Notes: generated by a model not told the origin, from the sequence alone. Shown: positions 43,630 through 52,849, counted from the first letter of the stretch. The stretch: 64,000 nt of DNA from JANPPS01 sp965246925 (GCA_965246925.1 OZ251994.1:3844001-3908000); one strand, 5' to 3'. Numbers and translations are program-made.

Positions 43630-44231
43630 TGCGCGCCTTGGCGATCCTGGCGCTGCTCTCCAGCCCGGCGCTCGCGCAATCGACCGTGAACCCCGGCGCG
43701 CTTGACCGCCTCACCCCCACGCGCCCCGCCCCGCACGCCGCCCCGGCCAAGCCCGCGGCTGCAGCGCCGCCCAAGACACCCAAGCCCGCCTTGCCGGCCG
43801 AGCCACCGCCCATCGCCGCCCTGCCTCCGCCCATCGCGGTCCCGGTCGCCAAGCCCCCGCCCCCGCCCCCGGTGCCCGTTGCCGCCGACGCGCCCGGTGT
43901 GGCCACAGGGCTCCCCACCGGCATCCGCGTCACCTTCGGGCCGGACCGGTCGGACCTGAACGCCGCCACCGTCGCCGCCCTCCGGGACTTCGCCGCGCAG
44001 GTGAAGCCCAATGAACAAACATCGATCGACATCCTCGCCTACGCCGCCGGCGGCCCGGATGACCCGTCCACCCCCCGCCGGGTCTCGCTGGCCCGGGCGC
44101 TGGCGGCACGGGCGGTGTTGATCAGCGAGGGCATCGCCTCCGTCCGCATCTACCCCAGGGCGCTCGGCACCACCGCAGGGGATGGGCCGCCGGACCGGGT
44201 GGATCTGTTGCGCGCCGGCGCCAAGCCGTGA
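43629..44231 (+). CDS. Exported OmpA-like protein with Pro-rich linker
   Basis: A 200-residue protein: signal peptide MRALAILALLSSPALAQ, about 90 residues of Pro/Ala-rich spacer (AKPPPPPPVPVAADAP), then an OmpA-like peptidoglycan-binding fold (IRVTFGPDRSDLNAATVAAL, then VSLARALAARAVLISEGIAS). It probably sits in the periplasm and contacts the cell wall. Both ends overlap their neighbours by one base (TGATG at each), so translation is coupled to IMPase and the MotA-like gene. The long Pro run makes it a likely EF-P client. Confidence 0.82.
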   Translation: MRALAILALLSSPALAQSTVNPGALDRLTPTRPAPHAAPAKPAAAAPPKTPKPALPAEPPPIAALPPPIAVPVAKPPPPPPVPVAADAPGVATGLPTGIRVTFGPDRSDLNAATVAALRDFAAQVKPNEQTSIDILAYAAGGPDDPSTPRRVSLARALAARAVLISEGIASVRIYPRALGTTAGDGPPDRVDLLRAGAKP

Positions 44232-45376
44232 TGACCCGGCCCCGGACCTACCTCGTCCGCATGCTGGCGTTCCTGCTGGCCGTTCTGATTTTGACGGGCT
44301 TCCTCTCCGCCGCCCTGTTCACGGCGTTTGAGAGCAATCCGCTGCTCAATACGCTCATCTTCATCGTGCTCGCCATCGGCATCGGATGGAACCTGTTGCA
44401 GGTCATCCGGCTGACGCCCGAGGTGCTGTGGCTCGAGACGTTCCAGACCAAGCGGCCGCAACTGGCCAGCCTCCCCACCCCCCGCCTGCTCGCACCCATG
44501 GCCAGCATGCTGGCGCAGCGCCAGGCCAAGAGTCCCGCCGGACAAGACCGCTTCACCCTGTCCGCCCCGGCCATGCGCTCGCTGCTGGACAGCCTGGCGT
44601 CCCGCCTGGACGAAAGCCGGGAGCTGTCCCGCTACATGACGGGGCTGCTCATCTTCCTGGGCCTGCTCGGCACGTTCTGGGGCCTGCTGCTGACGGTCGC
44701 CTCGGTGTCGGACGTCATCAGCGGCATGTCGATCGGCTCCGGTGACCTCAATGCGTTGTTCGAGCAGCTCAAATCCGGCCTCGGCAAGCCGTTGCGCGGC
44801 ATGGGCACCGCCTTCAGCTCCAGCATGTTCGGCTTGGCCGGCGCGCTGGTGCTGGGCTTCCTCGATCTAACCGCCGGGCAGGCGCAGAACCGCTTCTTCA
44901 ACGAACTCGAGGAGTGGCTCGCCGGCCTCACCCGCCTCAGCTCGGGCGCGCTCGGTGAGGGTGCGGAGGGCTCGGTCCCCGTCTATGTCCAGGCGCTGCT
45001 GGAGCAGACGGCCGAGAACATGGAAAACCTACAGCGCATCCTGGTCCGCGGCGAAGCCGGGCAGGAGCAGGCGAACGCGGCCGTGCTCGCGCTCAGCGAC
45101 AAGATCGCGACCCTGTCCGATTCCATGCGCGCGAACCAGGCGCTGATGATGCGGCTGGCAGAAAACCAGGCGCAGCTGATGCCGGCCCTGACCCGGCTGG
45201 GCGACAACACCGGGGACGAGGCCGCCCGCCATCACCTGCGCGGGATCGAGGCGCTGCTCGGCCGCATCCTAAAGGACGGCGAGCAGGGCCGGGCGCAGAC
45301 CACGTCCGAACTGCGCAACGACATCCGCGTCCTGACGCGCACGATCGCCGCGCTGGCCGAAGGGCCGCCGGCCTGA
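44231..45376 (+). CDS. MotA/TolQ/ExbB-type proton-channel protein
   Basis: A 381-residue membrane protein with two N-terminal helices (MLAFLLAVLILTGFLSAALF; NTLIFIVLAIGIGWNLLQVI), a cytoplasmic part, then two helices typical of the stator family (YMTGLLIFLGLLGTFWGLLL; GTAFSSSMFGLAGALVLGFL). A C-terminal coiled-coil tail follows. The paired MotB-like gene downstream shows it is the channel half of a proton-driven motor unit. It is annotated in relatives as a MotA-like protein, but the operon has no flagellar genes. Function is unknown; a Tol- or Zorya-like energising role is possible. Confidence 0.85.
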   Translation: MTRPRTYLVRMLAFLLAVLILTGFLSAALFTAFESNPLLNTLIFIVLAIGIGWNLLQVIRLTPEVLWLETFQTKRPQLASLPTPRLLAPMASMLAQRQAKSPAGQDRFTLSAPAMRSLLDSLASRLDESRELSRYMTGLLIFLGLLGTFWGLLLTVASVSDVISGMSIGSGDLNALFEQLKSGLGKPLRGMGTAFSSSMFGLAGALVLGFLDLTAGQAQNRFFNELEEWLAGLTRLSSGALGEGAEGSVPVYVQALLEQTAENMENLQRILVRGEAGQEQANAAVLALSDKIATLSDSMRANQALMMRLAENQAQLMPALTRLGDNTGDEAARHHLRGIEALLGRILKDGEQGRAQTTSELRNDIRVLTRTIAALAEGPPA

Positions 45377-45394
45377 TGCCCCGGCTGTAAGACA

Positions 45395-46801
45395 ATGCCC
45401 CGCTCCCGCCGCGGACGCGCCAGTGACGAGCTGAACCCGTGGCCCGGCTATGTGGACGCGCTGTCCACGCTCCTCATGGTCATCATCTTCGTGCTGCTGG
45501 TGTTCGTGCTGGCGCAGGCCTTCCTGTCGGTCGCCCTGTCGGGCCGGGACCGGGCGCTCGACCGGTTGAACCAGCAAGTGGCGGAGCTGACCGACATGCT
45601 GTCGCTCGAGCGCGGCCGCGGCACCGAACTGCAGGCCTCGGTCGCAAGCCTCGGACGGGATCTGAATGCCGCCAGCGCCGCCAAGGACGCGCTCACGCAG
45701 AACCTGTCGGCGTTGAGGGACGAGGCGGGCCGCGCACAGGCGGACCGGGACGCGCTCAAGGCCGAGCGCGACCGGCTGACGGCCCGGCTGGCCGATGCGG
45801 AGCTGCAGGCCGGTTCCGCAAATGCAAGGCTACAGGCGTTACAGGGCAGGCTGGCGGAAACCGCCGGCCAGACGGACGCGGCGGGAGTGGAGGCGGCGGC
45901 GCTGGCGGGGCAACTCGCGCAAAGCCGGCGGGATCTGGCCGCCCTGCGGGCGCAGATGGACGCGCTGAACCAAACCGTCAAAGCTGACCGCGCGACGATC
46001 GAGGCCAAGGTCGCCGACCTCACGCGGCTCGACGCCCAAGTGCGCCAGCTGACGGCGCTCCGGGACGAGATGGAGCGGCAGGCGCAGGACGCCGCGGTCC
46101 GCGCCACGACGGAGGCGCAGCGGCGGCAGGCGGTGGCGGCGCAGCTGGCCGACGAGCAGAAGCTGAGCGAGAGCGGACGCGCCCAGGTGGCCCTGCTGAC
46201 CCGGCAAATCCAGGAACTCCGCACCCAGATCGCCACCGTCAGCGCCGCGCTGAGCGTGATGGAGGCAAGCGGACGCGACAAGGACGCGCAGATCGCCGGA
46301 CTGAGCACCCGCCTCAACGTCGCGCTGGCGTCCAAGGTCGAGGAGCTGCAGCGATACCGTAGCGAGTTCTTCGGCCGCCTCCGCGACGTGCTCGCCAACC
46401 GGCCCGGCGTGCAGGTGGTAGGGGATCGCTTCGTGTTTCAGTCCGAGGTGCTGTTCCCCACCGGCAGCGCCGACATGACCGGCGCCGGGCAGGAGCAAAT
46501 CCGCGCGCTCGCCGCAACGCTGAAGGGGATCGCGGCGGAAATCCCCGCCGACCTCAACTGGCTGCTCCGGGTCGACGGTCACGCCGACCGGCTGCCAGTC
46601 GGGCGGGGGCTGTTCGCCAGCAACTGGGAATTGTCGTCGCAGCGCGCGATCAACGTCGTCAAGCTGTTGATCGAGGAAGGCGTGCCCGCCACCCGCCTGG
46701 CCGCGACCGGGTTCGGCGAGTTCCAGCCGCTCGATGGAGCGGACAGCGCCACCGCCTACTCCCGCAACCGCCGCATCGAGCTGCGGCTCACGGACCGTTA
46801 G
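45395..46801 (+). CDS. MotB-like protein with long periplasmic coiled coil and OmpA domain
   Basis: A 468-residue protein. A single N-terminal membrane helix carries the conserved Asp21 in NPWPGYVDALSTLLMVIIFV, the place of the proton-binding Asp in MotB. About 270 residues of heptad-rich coiled coil follow (residues 55-325), then an OmpA-like peptidoglycan-binding domain (VLFPTGSADMTGAGQEQIRA, HADRLPVGRGLFASNWELSS). With the upstream MotA-like gene it forms a predicted stator unit anchored in the wall by an unusually long rod. It starts 18 bases after that gene. Confidence 0.87.
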   Translation: MPRSRRGRASDELNPWPGYVDALSTLLMVIIFVLLVFVLAQAFLSVALSGRDRALDRLNQQVAELTDMLSLERGRGTELQASVASLGRDLNAASAAKDALTQNLSALRDEAGRAQADRDALKAERDRLTARLADAELQAGSANARLQALQGRLAETAGQTDAAGVEAAALAGQLAQSRRDLAALRAQMDALNQTVKADRATIEAKVADLTRLDAQVRQLTALRDEMERQAQDAAVRATTEAQRRQAVAAQLADEQKLSESGRAQVALLTRQIQELRTQIATVSAALSVMEASGRDKDAQIAGLSTRLNVALASKVEELQRYRSEFFGRLRDVLANRPGVQVVGDRFVFQSEVLFPTGSADMTGAGQEQIRALAATLKGIAAEIPADLNWLLRVDGHADRLPVGRGLFASNWELSSQRAINVVKLLIEEGVPATRLAATGFGEFQPLDGADSATAYSRNRRIELRLTDR

Positions 46802-46804
46802 ATC

Positions 46805-47590
46805 ATGCACACTGGCGCCACCACCCCCGTTCCGCTTGATCTCACCGGCCTCCGCGTCATGATCACCGCCGGGGCGGGCGGGATCGGCCGGGTGATGGCC
46901 GACAGCTTCGCCGCGTGCGGCGCCCGCTTGTTCGTGTCGGACGTGGATGAGGCCGCGCTGGCCGGGTGCGGCCACCCCGGCATGCGGGCCGACGCAGGCC
47001 GGGCGGCGGACCTCGATCAGTTCATGACCGAGGGGCTGCGCGTGCTGGGTGGCTTGGACGTGCTGGTCAACAACGCCGGCATCGCCGGACCTACGGCACG
47101 CGTGGAGGATGTGACGCCGGCCGAGCTGGACGCCACGCTACAGGTGGACCTGGCCGCCATGTTCCACTGCGCCCGCGGCGCCATTCCCGCACTACGGGAG
47201 GCCGGGGGCGGCACGATCCTGAACCTGAGCTCTGCCGCGGGCAAGTTCGGCTTCCCGCTGCGCAGCCCCTACGCCGCCGCAAAATGGGGCGTGATCGGCT
47301 TCACGCGCACGCTGGCGCTGGAGCTGGGGCCGGACCGCATCCGCGTGAACGCCATCCTCCCGGGCCTGGTCGACGGCCCCCGCATCCGCAGCGTCATCCG
47401 CAACAAGGCCGCAGCGGCGGGGATCGGCGACAACGAGCAGACCGAGCGTGCTTTGGCCAGCGTCGGCCTCCGCTGCTTCGTCACGCAGCAGGACATCGCC
47501 AACATGGCCCTCTACCTAAGCAGCCCCTTCGGCGCGACCATCAGCGGCCAAGCGGTGAGTGTGGATGGCGGGATGGAGTGGCTGGCGTGA
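46805..47590 (+). CDS. Short-chain dehydrogenase/reductase
   Basis: A 261-residue NAD(P)-dependent oxidoreductase of the classical SDR type. The dinucleotide loop is ITAGAGGIGRVMADSFAACG, the structural motif is LVNNAGIAGPTARVE, the catalytic Ser is in ILNLSSAAGKFG, and the YxxxK pair is SPYAAAKWGVIGFTRTLALE. The C-terminus ends GQAVSVDGGMEWLA. The substrate is unknown. It starts three bases after the MotB-like gene stop, so it is likely in the same transcript. Confidence 0.92.
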   Translation: MHTGATTPVPLDLTGLRVMITAGAGGIGRVMADSFAACGARLFVSDVDEAALAGCGHPGMRADAGRAADLDQFMTEGLRVLGGLDVLVNNAGIAGPTARVEDVTPAELDATLQVDLAAMFHCARGAIPALREAGGGTILNLSSAAGKFGFPLRSPYAAAKWGVIGFTRTLALELGPDRIRVNAILPGLVDGPRIRSVIRNKAAAAGIGDNEQTERALASVGLRCFVTQQDIANMALYLSSPFGATISGQAVSVDGGMEWLA

Positions 47591-47678
47591 ACCTGCCGGG
47601 TAGAGCCTACCTGGTCACGGCCAGCGCACGCGGCAGACATGGCCCCTCGGTGGTCCAAAAACGGAAGAACGGCACCCA

Positions 47679-47987
47679 ATGATCCACGTCCTCGCCCTGA
47701 TCACCACCAAGCCCGGCTTGCGGGGCGAAGTGCTGCGGTTGTTTCGCGCCAACGTCCCGGCCGTTCTCGCCGAGCAGGGCTGCATCGAATACAGCCCAGC
47801 CCTCGATACGGCCGATGCAGGGCAAATCCAGACGCCGCTCGGGCCAGACACCTTTGCCGTCATCGAAAAATGGGCAAGCCTGGACGCGCTCCGGGCACAT
47901 GGAAACGCGCCGCATATGCTGGCCTACGGAGCGGAGACGAAGCAGCATGTCATCAGCCGTGTCATTCACGTGCTCAGCCCAGCGTGA
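47679..47987 (+). CDS. Antibiotic biosynthesis monooxygenase-like (ABM) protein
   Basis: A 102-residue single-domain ferredoxin-like protein: IHVLALITTKPGLRGEVLRL, CIEYSPALDTA, then TFAVIEKWASLDALRAHGNA and the His pair of PHMLAYGAE. The ABM/YgiN family includes quinol monooxygenases and heme-degrading enzymes; the exact reaction is not predictable. It converges on pssA with no gap between the two stops. Confidence 0.88.
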   Translation: MIHVLALITTKPGLRGEVLRLFRANVPAVLAEQGCIEYSPALDTADAGQIQTPLGPDTFAVIEKWASLDALRAHGNAPHMLAYGAETKQHVISRVIHVLSPA

Positions 47988-48815
47988 TCATTCGCCCCGA
48001 TGGGCCTCAGCCTCGTTGCGTAGGCGGTGAAAGCTGCGCCGGCTGAACGGGAGCATGCCGGCGTAGATCAGGCCGGCCACCGCAAATGCCGCCCAGGGAT
48101 CGGCAACCAGCACCGCCACGAACACCCCCACACTCAGCAGCAGGGGCAACACGTATTCCCTGGGAACCTTGAAATTCTTGAAGCTCCAGACTGGAAGAGT
48201 GGAGACGAGCATCAGGGCGGTGCCGATGAGGATAGCCGCGCAGAACGCCGGGTGATGCGCCACCGTCACCAGCCAAGGCAGCCCCAGCTGGCGGCCCTCG
48301 AGGCCCAGGAACAATGGAAACAGCGCCAGCCCCGCCCCGGCCGGGGCAGGCACGCCGGTGAAGAAGCTGTAGGCATAGGCATGCGCGATCGGCGGCTCCT
48401 GATCCAGGGCAGCGTTGAACCGCGCCAGGCGCAAGGCCATGCAGACGGCAAAGATCAAGCACGGCGTGAAGCCGAACCCGCCCACGCTCTGTAACGACCA
48501 CAGATACAGCACGAACGCCGGCGCCACGCCAAAGGCGCAGAAATCCGTCAGGCTATCGAACTCCGCCCCGAACCGCGACGTCGCCTTCAGCAACCGCGCG
48601 AGCCGCCCGTCCAGACCATCGATACAGCCCGCCACCACGATCGCCACCGCCGCCGCACCGAACCGTCCCTCGAGCCCGTACCGCATCGAACTGAGCCCGG
48701 CGCACAGCCCCACCATGGTCAGGATGTTGGGGATCATCCGGTTGAAGCTCGGCCCGGCGTAGCGCGGGCGCTGCCGCGGCCGGAACCGGGTGCGCAGCCG
48801 CGCGACCGGCGTCAT
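47988..48815 (-). CDS. pssA: CDP-diacylglycerol-serine O-phosphatidyltransferase
   Basis: Makes phosphatidylserine at the membrane. It has 275 residues and about six membrane helices. The CDP-alcohol phosphotransferase motif DG-x2-AR-x8-G-x3-D-x3-D is seen as DGLDGRLARLLKATSRFGAE followed by FDSLTD. psd lies directly upstream and overlaps by ATGA, giving the phosphatidylethanolamine pathway as one operon. Confidence 0.95.
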   Translation of the reverse strand: MTPVARLRTRFRPRQRPRYAGPSFNRMIPNILTMVGLCAGLSSMRYGLEGRFGAAAVAIVVAGCIDGLDGRLARLLKATSRFGAEFDSLTDFCAFGVAPAFVLYLWSLQSVGGFGFTPCLIFAVCMALRLARFNAALDQEPPIAHAYAYSFFTGVPAPAGAGLALFPLFLGLEGRQLGLPWLVTVAHHPAFCAAILIGTALMLVSTLPVWSFKNFKVPREYVLPLLLSVGVFVAVLVADPWAAFAVAGLIYAGMLPFSRRSFHRLRNEAEAHRGE

Positions 48816-49477
48816 GTCTGGGCCATCACGGTTTCCCCGCCCACCATCGTCTGCCCTACATACACCAAAGGGGCCACGCCCTCAGGCAGATACAGGTCCG
48901 TCCGGCTACCGAAACGGATGATGCCGAAGCGCGAGCCGCCCACGACGGGGTCGCCGGCCTTGACCGTGCAGACGATCCGCCGGGCGATCAGCCCCGCGAT
49001 CTGCACCACGGCGATGCTCCGGCCGTCTTGCAAGCGGATCGCCAGCGCGTTCCGCTCGTTCAGCTCGCTCGCCTTGTCCACGCTGGCGTTCAGGAACTGC
49101 CCGGCGTGATAGGCCACGGCGGTCACGGTGCCATCGCCGGGCACGCGGTTCACGTGCACGTTCAGCACGGACAAGAACGTCGCCACCCGCCAGCGCGGCG
49201 CATCGCCTAGTCCAAGTCCCATTGGTGGCGCCACCTGCTCGACCGACACCACCCGGCCATCCGCCGGCGCGACCAGCACGCCCGGCCGGGCCGGGCGCAC
49301 CCGCTCCGGGTCCCGAAAGAAATATAGGCAGAATGCCAGCAGCCCGAGCCCCGCCCAAAACAGCCATAGGCTCAGCGCCAGACCCAGTATCACGGCAACC
49401 CCGGCGCCAATGATGAACGGACGCCCGGCCGGGTGCGGGGGGGCCAGGACGGAGCGGATGGTTTGCGTGAAGGTCAT
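48812..49477 (-). CDS. psd: Phosphatidylserine decarboxylase (short, archaeal/alpha type)
   Basis: Converts phosphatidylserine to phosphatidylethanolamine. It has about 221 residues from ATG 49477; GTG 49501 is an in-frame alternative and neither has a clear ribosome site. Two membrane helices come first, followed by ADGRVVSVEQVAPP, FLSVLNVHVNRVPGDGTVT and the self-cleavage site in RFGSRTDLYLP. Cleavage between Gly and Ser makes the pyruvoyl group. The C-terminal part of the protein after that site is short, as in this subclass. Confidence 0.94.
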   Translation of the reverse strand: MTFTQTIRSVLAPPHPAGRPFIIGAGVAVILGLALSLWLFWAGLGLLAFCLYFFRDPERVRPARPGVLVAPADGRVVSVEQVAPPMGLGLGDAPRWRVATFLSVLNVHVNRVPGDGTVTAVAYHAGQFLNASVDKASELNERNALAIRLQDGRSIAVVQIAGLIARRIVCTVKAGDPVVGGSRFGIIRFGSRTDLYLPEGVAPLVYVGQTMVGGETVMAQT

Positions 49478-49516
49478 GAGGTCAGCGTTATGGAGTTCCA
49501 CCCCAGGCGGGGCAAG

Positions 49517-50713
49517 CTACGGGTTCGGCACCGAGAACGCCTGGCCCGGGTAGATCAGCTTCGGATTGCGGATCTGGTCCTGGTTGGCGAGGTAGATGAC
49601 CGTATAGCGCACTCCGCTGCCATAGACCTTGCGCGCCATCCGCCAAAGGTTCTGCCCCGGCTGCACCACCACGCGTCCATTGGCGATGGTTTCTGCCGGC
49701 AACGTGCTGCGCTCGAACGGCAGCTCTACCCGCGACACGACCCGGCCGGCCGCGCTCAGCTGATCGATGCGCAGCCGGTGCACCCCGCCCGCCACGGCCT
49801 GCGGCGGCACGAGGCCCCATTTTCCGGTCGCGTCCGCCGTGGCATCCCCGGACGGCGCGTCATCCACATAGACCCGCACGGGCGCGTTAGGCGCGGCGGT
49901 GCCGGCGAAGTGGATCTCCCCCTGCTCGGTATAATCTACCGTCCCCAGACCGAGCTTGGGCGATACGGGCCGGAACACGGTGGGCGTGGGCGCCGGGAGC
50001 GTGGGCGTGGGGGGCATGGGCGTGGGGGGCGTGGGCGCCGCTGCCGCTACTGGCGCGAGGGCCGGTGCGGCCCCAAGCGGCGGCGCTACCGGCGGCGCTA
50101 ATGGCTGCGCTATTGGCGGTGCCGCCGATGCTACTCCCGGCGGTGCCGCCGGCGCAGCCCCGGCCTGCAGCAGCCTGGCCTCCCCGCCCTGCGGCAGCAG
50201 CAGCGCCGCCGGAGTCTCGCCGCTGGCCGCCCGCGGGATCGACAGCAGCACGGTATCCCGCCCCAGCGTCTCGGACCCGTCGGGCGCCGTTTCGACGACC
50301 GAAAGCTCGCGTCCTCCGGCCGTCAACGGCGCATCCGGCAGCAGCACCCAGTTCCCCTGCCGATCGGCCTTCACGTGGCCGATCACCGTGTCCCCGTCCT
50401 TGACCGTCACCTCCGCACCCGGCTCGGCCTGCCCGGCGATCACGGCGCTGCCGTTCGGGGAGACGCGCACCACGTCGAAGCTCGGCGGCTGCGGTCCGCC
50501 ATCGAACGGGCCGGGGATGGGCGGTAGCGTAGGCAGCGGCTGCACGGGCGACTGGGCCGGCAGCTGGGTCATCGGCGGTTCCGTCCGGCTGGCCCACTGC
50601 GTCGCCAGGCTGCTGGCCTGCGGCCAAAACCAGGCGATGCCGGCGGCACAGGCCAGCAACAGCAAGAATAGGGCCGAGCTGGCCCGCCGCGGAGACGCCC
50701 TCTGCTCAGACAT
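49517..50713 (-). CDS. LysM-domain protein with Ig-like repeats and Pro-rich linker
   Basis: A 398-residue protein with an N-terminal membrane anchor (ALFLLLLACAAGIAWFWPQA). It has a bacterial Ig-like segment (VVRVSPNGSAVIAGQAEPGA), a low-complexity Pro/Ala/Thr linker around residues 185-245 (PTPPTPMPPTPTLPAPTPTV), a second similar segment (GEIHFAGTAAPNAPVRVYVD), and a C-terminal LysM domain (VVVQPGQNLWRMARKVYGSG) ending PGQAFSVPNP. LysM domains bind peptidoglycan, so a cell-wall role is likely. The family is common in Rhodospirillales. It lies 39 bases upstream of psd. Confidence 0.86.
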   Translation of the reverse strand: MSEQRASPRRASSALFLLLLACAAGIAWFWPQASSLATQWASRTEPPMTQLPAQSPVQPLPTLPPIPGPFDGGPQPPSFDVVRVSPNGSAVIAGQAEPGAEVTVKDGDTVIGHVKADRQGNWVLLPDAPLTAGGRELSVVETAPDGSETLGRDTVLLSIPRAASGETPAALLLPQGGEARLLQAGAAPAAPPGVASAAPPIAQPLAPPVAPPLGAAPALAPVAAAAPTPPTPMPPTPTLPAPTPTVFRPVSPKLGLGTVDYTEQGEIHFAGTAAPNAPVRVYVDDAPSGDATADATGKWGLVPPQAVAGGVHRLRIDQLSAAGRVVSRVELPFERSTLPAETIANGRVVVQPGQNLWRMARKVYGSGVRYTVIYLANQDQIRNPKLIYPGQAFSVPNP

Positions 50714-50748
50714 TCATCATAGATAGGTTCACAAGCCACAGGGTGCAA

Positions 50749-51492
50749 TCAGGACCGTAACAGCCGGCCCACGGTCCACGTGACCCCACACGCCAGCAGA
50801 ACCGCTAGCGCCGCAGCCGCCCATGGCCCGGCACGCCCCCACCGCCGGGTCCGCCCCGCCAACACCCGCGCCACCGCCGGCGCCAGCACCGCGGCGCCAC
50901 AGGCGGCGTCCACCGGGTCTAACCCGCCCTGCACCAACCGCCCCGCCCCCAGCGCCACCGCCACAGCGCCTATGCCGGTCAGCACCAGCGGCGCGCCCGA
51001 AACCGCCAGAACCAGCGTGGCGACGGTCCAGACGGCGGGCGCCCCCGCCACCCACAAGCCGGACGTGAGCGCCACGGGTGCCGCCAGGGCCCATTGGGCA
51101 TCACGCGCCATGAGCCATAGCGCCAGCCCGCCCAACGCCCACACCCGCCAGAACTCGCCCTGCACCGCCGGCATATGCGCCACCCACCAGCTCACCGCGG
51201 CCCCCAGTACGAACGGCGCCCACCGCACACGGCGGACCCAGAGCGGGTAAGCGCACACCAGCAGCGCCGGCAACAGCAGGAAATCCGTGAGCTGCCGCGG
51301 ATAGAACACCGCGCCCCAGGGCGGCCGGGCCGAAAAGCCGGGCCACGCCAGCGCAACCCATCCGGCCAGCACGCCAAGCGCGGGCGCCGGCAACGGACGG
51401 CGCAGCGCGCGGCCGAGTCCATAGCTGGCTAACGCCACCCCGCACGCGGCCAGGACCGGCCCACGCGCCGCCTCGATCAAACCCATCATGGC
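50749..51492 (-). CDS. Predicted multi-pass membrane protein, unknown function
   Basis: About 247 residues from ATG 51492 (the next codon is also ATG; the frame is open to 51555). It is almost entirely hydrophobic, with roughly eight possible membrane helices, for example GPVLAACGVALASYGLGRAL and QLTDFLLLPALLVCAYPLWV. No catalytic motif is recognised. It lies 35 bases from the LysM gene on the same strand, and divergent from the cytochrome b561 gene. Confidence 0.65.
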   Translation of the reverse strand, partial: AMMGLIEAARGPVLAACGVALASYGLGRALRRPLPAPALGVLAGWVALAWPGFSARPPWGAVFYPRQLTDFLLLPALLVCAYPLWVRRVRWAPFVLGAAVSWWVAHMPAVQGEFWRVWALGGLALWLMARDAQWALAAPVALTSGLWVAGAPAVWTVATLVLAVSGAPLVLTGIGAVAVALGAGRLVQGGLDPVDAACGAAVLAPAVARVLAGRTRRWGRAGPWAAAALAVLLACGVTWTVGRLLRS

Positions 51493-51566
51493 AGCGGCAT
51501 GGACATCGGGGCCATTCCCGTCAACCGGCGGCGGCGTTAGACTGGGTCCGAGCAAGGAGCCGTCCT

Positions 51567-52292
51567 ATGGCGAAACCATCCAGCACCCCCTCCTCCACGC
51601 TGCGCCGTCCCACCGGCCCGCCGACGCCACGGGTGCCGCAACTGCTCATGCGGGTATGGGATGCGCCGACCCGGCTGTTCCACTGGGCCATCGTACTCCT
51701 GGTCACCTTCAGCTACGTTGCCGTGCAACTGGACTGGATCAAAGCGCATTTCTACTCGGGCTATACCATCCTGACCCTGCTGATCTTCCGCATCGTCTGG
51801 GGCTTCGCCGGTAGCGAGACGTCACGGTTCCGGCAATTCCTCCGCAGCCCGGTGGAGGGCCTGCGCCACCTCGCGAGCTTCGGTGGCCCGCGCGCGCCGG
51901 ACACGGAGATCGGCCATAACGCGGCGGGCGGCTGGATGGTGCTGGCGCTGCTGGCGGTGCTGCTGTTCCAGGTGGGCACGGGGCTGATCATCGGCGATGA
52001 CACCGGGCCGCTCGGGCCGCTCGGCTATCACCTGACCAAGGCGCAGGGCATGCTGGTGGACAAGCTGCACGCCTGGTCGTTCGACGCCATCCTGGCGCTG
52101 ACCGCGCTGCACATCCTGGCGATCGCCGCCTACGCGGTGTTCAAGCGGCATGACCTCGTGCGCGCGATGGTGACCGGCCAGAAACGCCTGCCGGCCACCA
52201 TGCGCCAGCCCCGCTTCGCCAGCCCGCTGCTGGCCGTGGCGGTGCTGGCGGTCTCTGCCGGCCTGGTGGCGGCGCTGGTGCGGTTCGGCTAA
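51567..52292 (+). CDS. Cytochrome b561 / Ni-Fe hydrogenase cytochrome b-type subunit
   Basis: A 241-residue di-heme membrane cytochrome. A Pro-rich N-terminus is followed by VWDAPTRLFHWAIVLLVTFS with a heme-ligand His, then FYSGYTILTLLIFRIVWGFA with the GSxxARF-like end GSETSRFRQF. Further His ligands lie in KLHAWSFDAILALTALHILA. It transfers electrons between quinones and periplasmic carriers. The convergent next gene is a cytochrome c', whose stop overlaps this one, a frequent pairing. Confidence 0.9.
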   Translation: MAKPSSTPSSTLRRPTGPPTPRVPQLLMRVWDAPTRLFHWAIVLLVTFSYVAVQLDWIKAHFYSGYTILTLLIFRIVWGFAGSETSRFRQFLRSPVEGLRHLASFGGPRAPDTEIGHNAAGGWMVLALLAVLLFQVGTGLIIGDDTGPLGPLGYHLTKAQGMLVDKLHAWSFDAILALTALHILAIAAYAVFKRHDLVRAMVTGQKRLPATMRQPRFASPLLAVAVLAVSAGLVAALVRFG

Positions 52293-52744
52293 CCCTTGGC
52301 GCGGTAGCCGCGGTGGCAGGCGCCGCAGGCCTGGGTCGTGAGCGTGTACTGGGCGGCGAAGCCGTCCTTGTCGTTGGCCGCCGCCAGGGTGCGCAGCTTT
52401 TCGGCCTGCGTGTAGAAGTTCTCGGCCGCCTTCTCGAACCCGGCGCGGTCGCTCCACACCGCCGGCAGCGCCTTGGTGTCATGCCCAGCCTGCGTGCCGT
52501 CCGGAAACATCGTGGGAATGACATGGCCCCAGGCCGATAGCCCTTTGGCGCCGTCCTCCAAGCCCTTGACGTCGAGCTTGCCATCGATGACGGTCTTCAT
52601 CGCGCCCGCCACGCCCGCCTGCAGGTCGAACCCGGCTTGCCGTGCGGCGATGATCTCGTCAGGCTTGAGAGGGGTGGGGGCTTGGGCGAACGCAGTGGCA
52701 CCAGCCGTCAGCAAGACGGCGGTCACCCAAAGGGTGGGGCGCAT
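52289..52744 (-). CDS. Cytochrome c'
   Basis: A 151-residue periplasmic cytochrome. ATG 52744 has GGAG eight bases upstream and is followed by a signal peptide (MRPTLWVTAVLLTAGATAFA). The fold is a four-helix bundle with the heme site at the very C-terminus, QACGACHRGYRAK (CXXCH). Cytochromes c' bind NO and may protect from nitrosative stress. The Arg two residues after the heme His is conserved in the family. It overlaps the b561 stop by four bases. Confidence 0.93.
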   Translation of the reverse strand: MRPTLWVTAVLLTAGATAFAQAPTPLKPDEIIAARQAGFDLQAGVAGAMKTVIDGKLDVKGLEDGAKGLSAWGHVIPTMFPDGTQAGHDTKALPAVWSDRAGFEKAAENFYTQAEKLRTLAAANDKDGFAAQYTLTTQACGACHRGYRAKG

Positions 52745-52849
52745 TATTGAAGTCTCCGGCGGTTGAGGCGGGAGCCTTGCACCCCCGGACGCGTTGCGCC
52801 ATGGGAAAAATGAGCACCGGATGGGCCGGTATGTTTGGGGGTTTGATCG

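Noticed and set aside
43629..46801. Zorya defence system (ZorA/ZorB-like pair)
   Set aside because: The pair has MotA/MotB features, but there is no ZorC, ZorD or ZorE gene, the long coiled coil is on the MotB-like side, and the neighbours are core genes.
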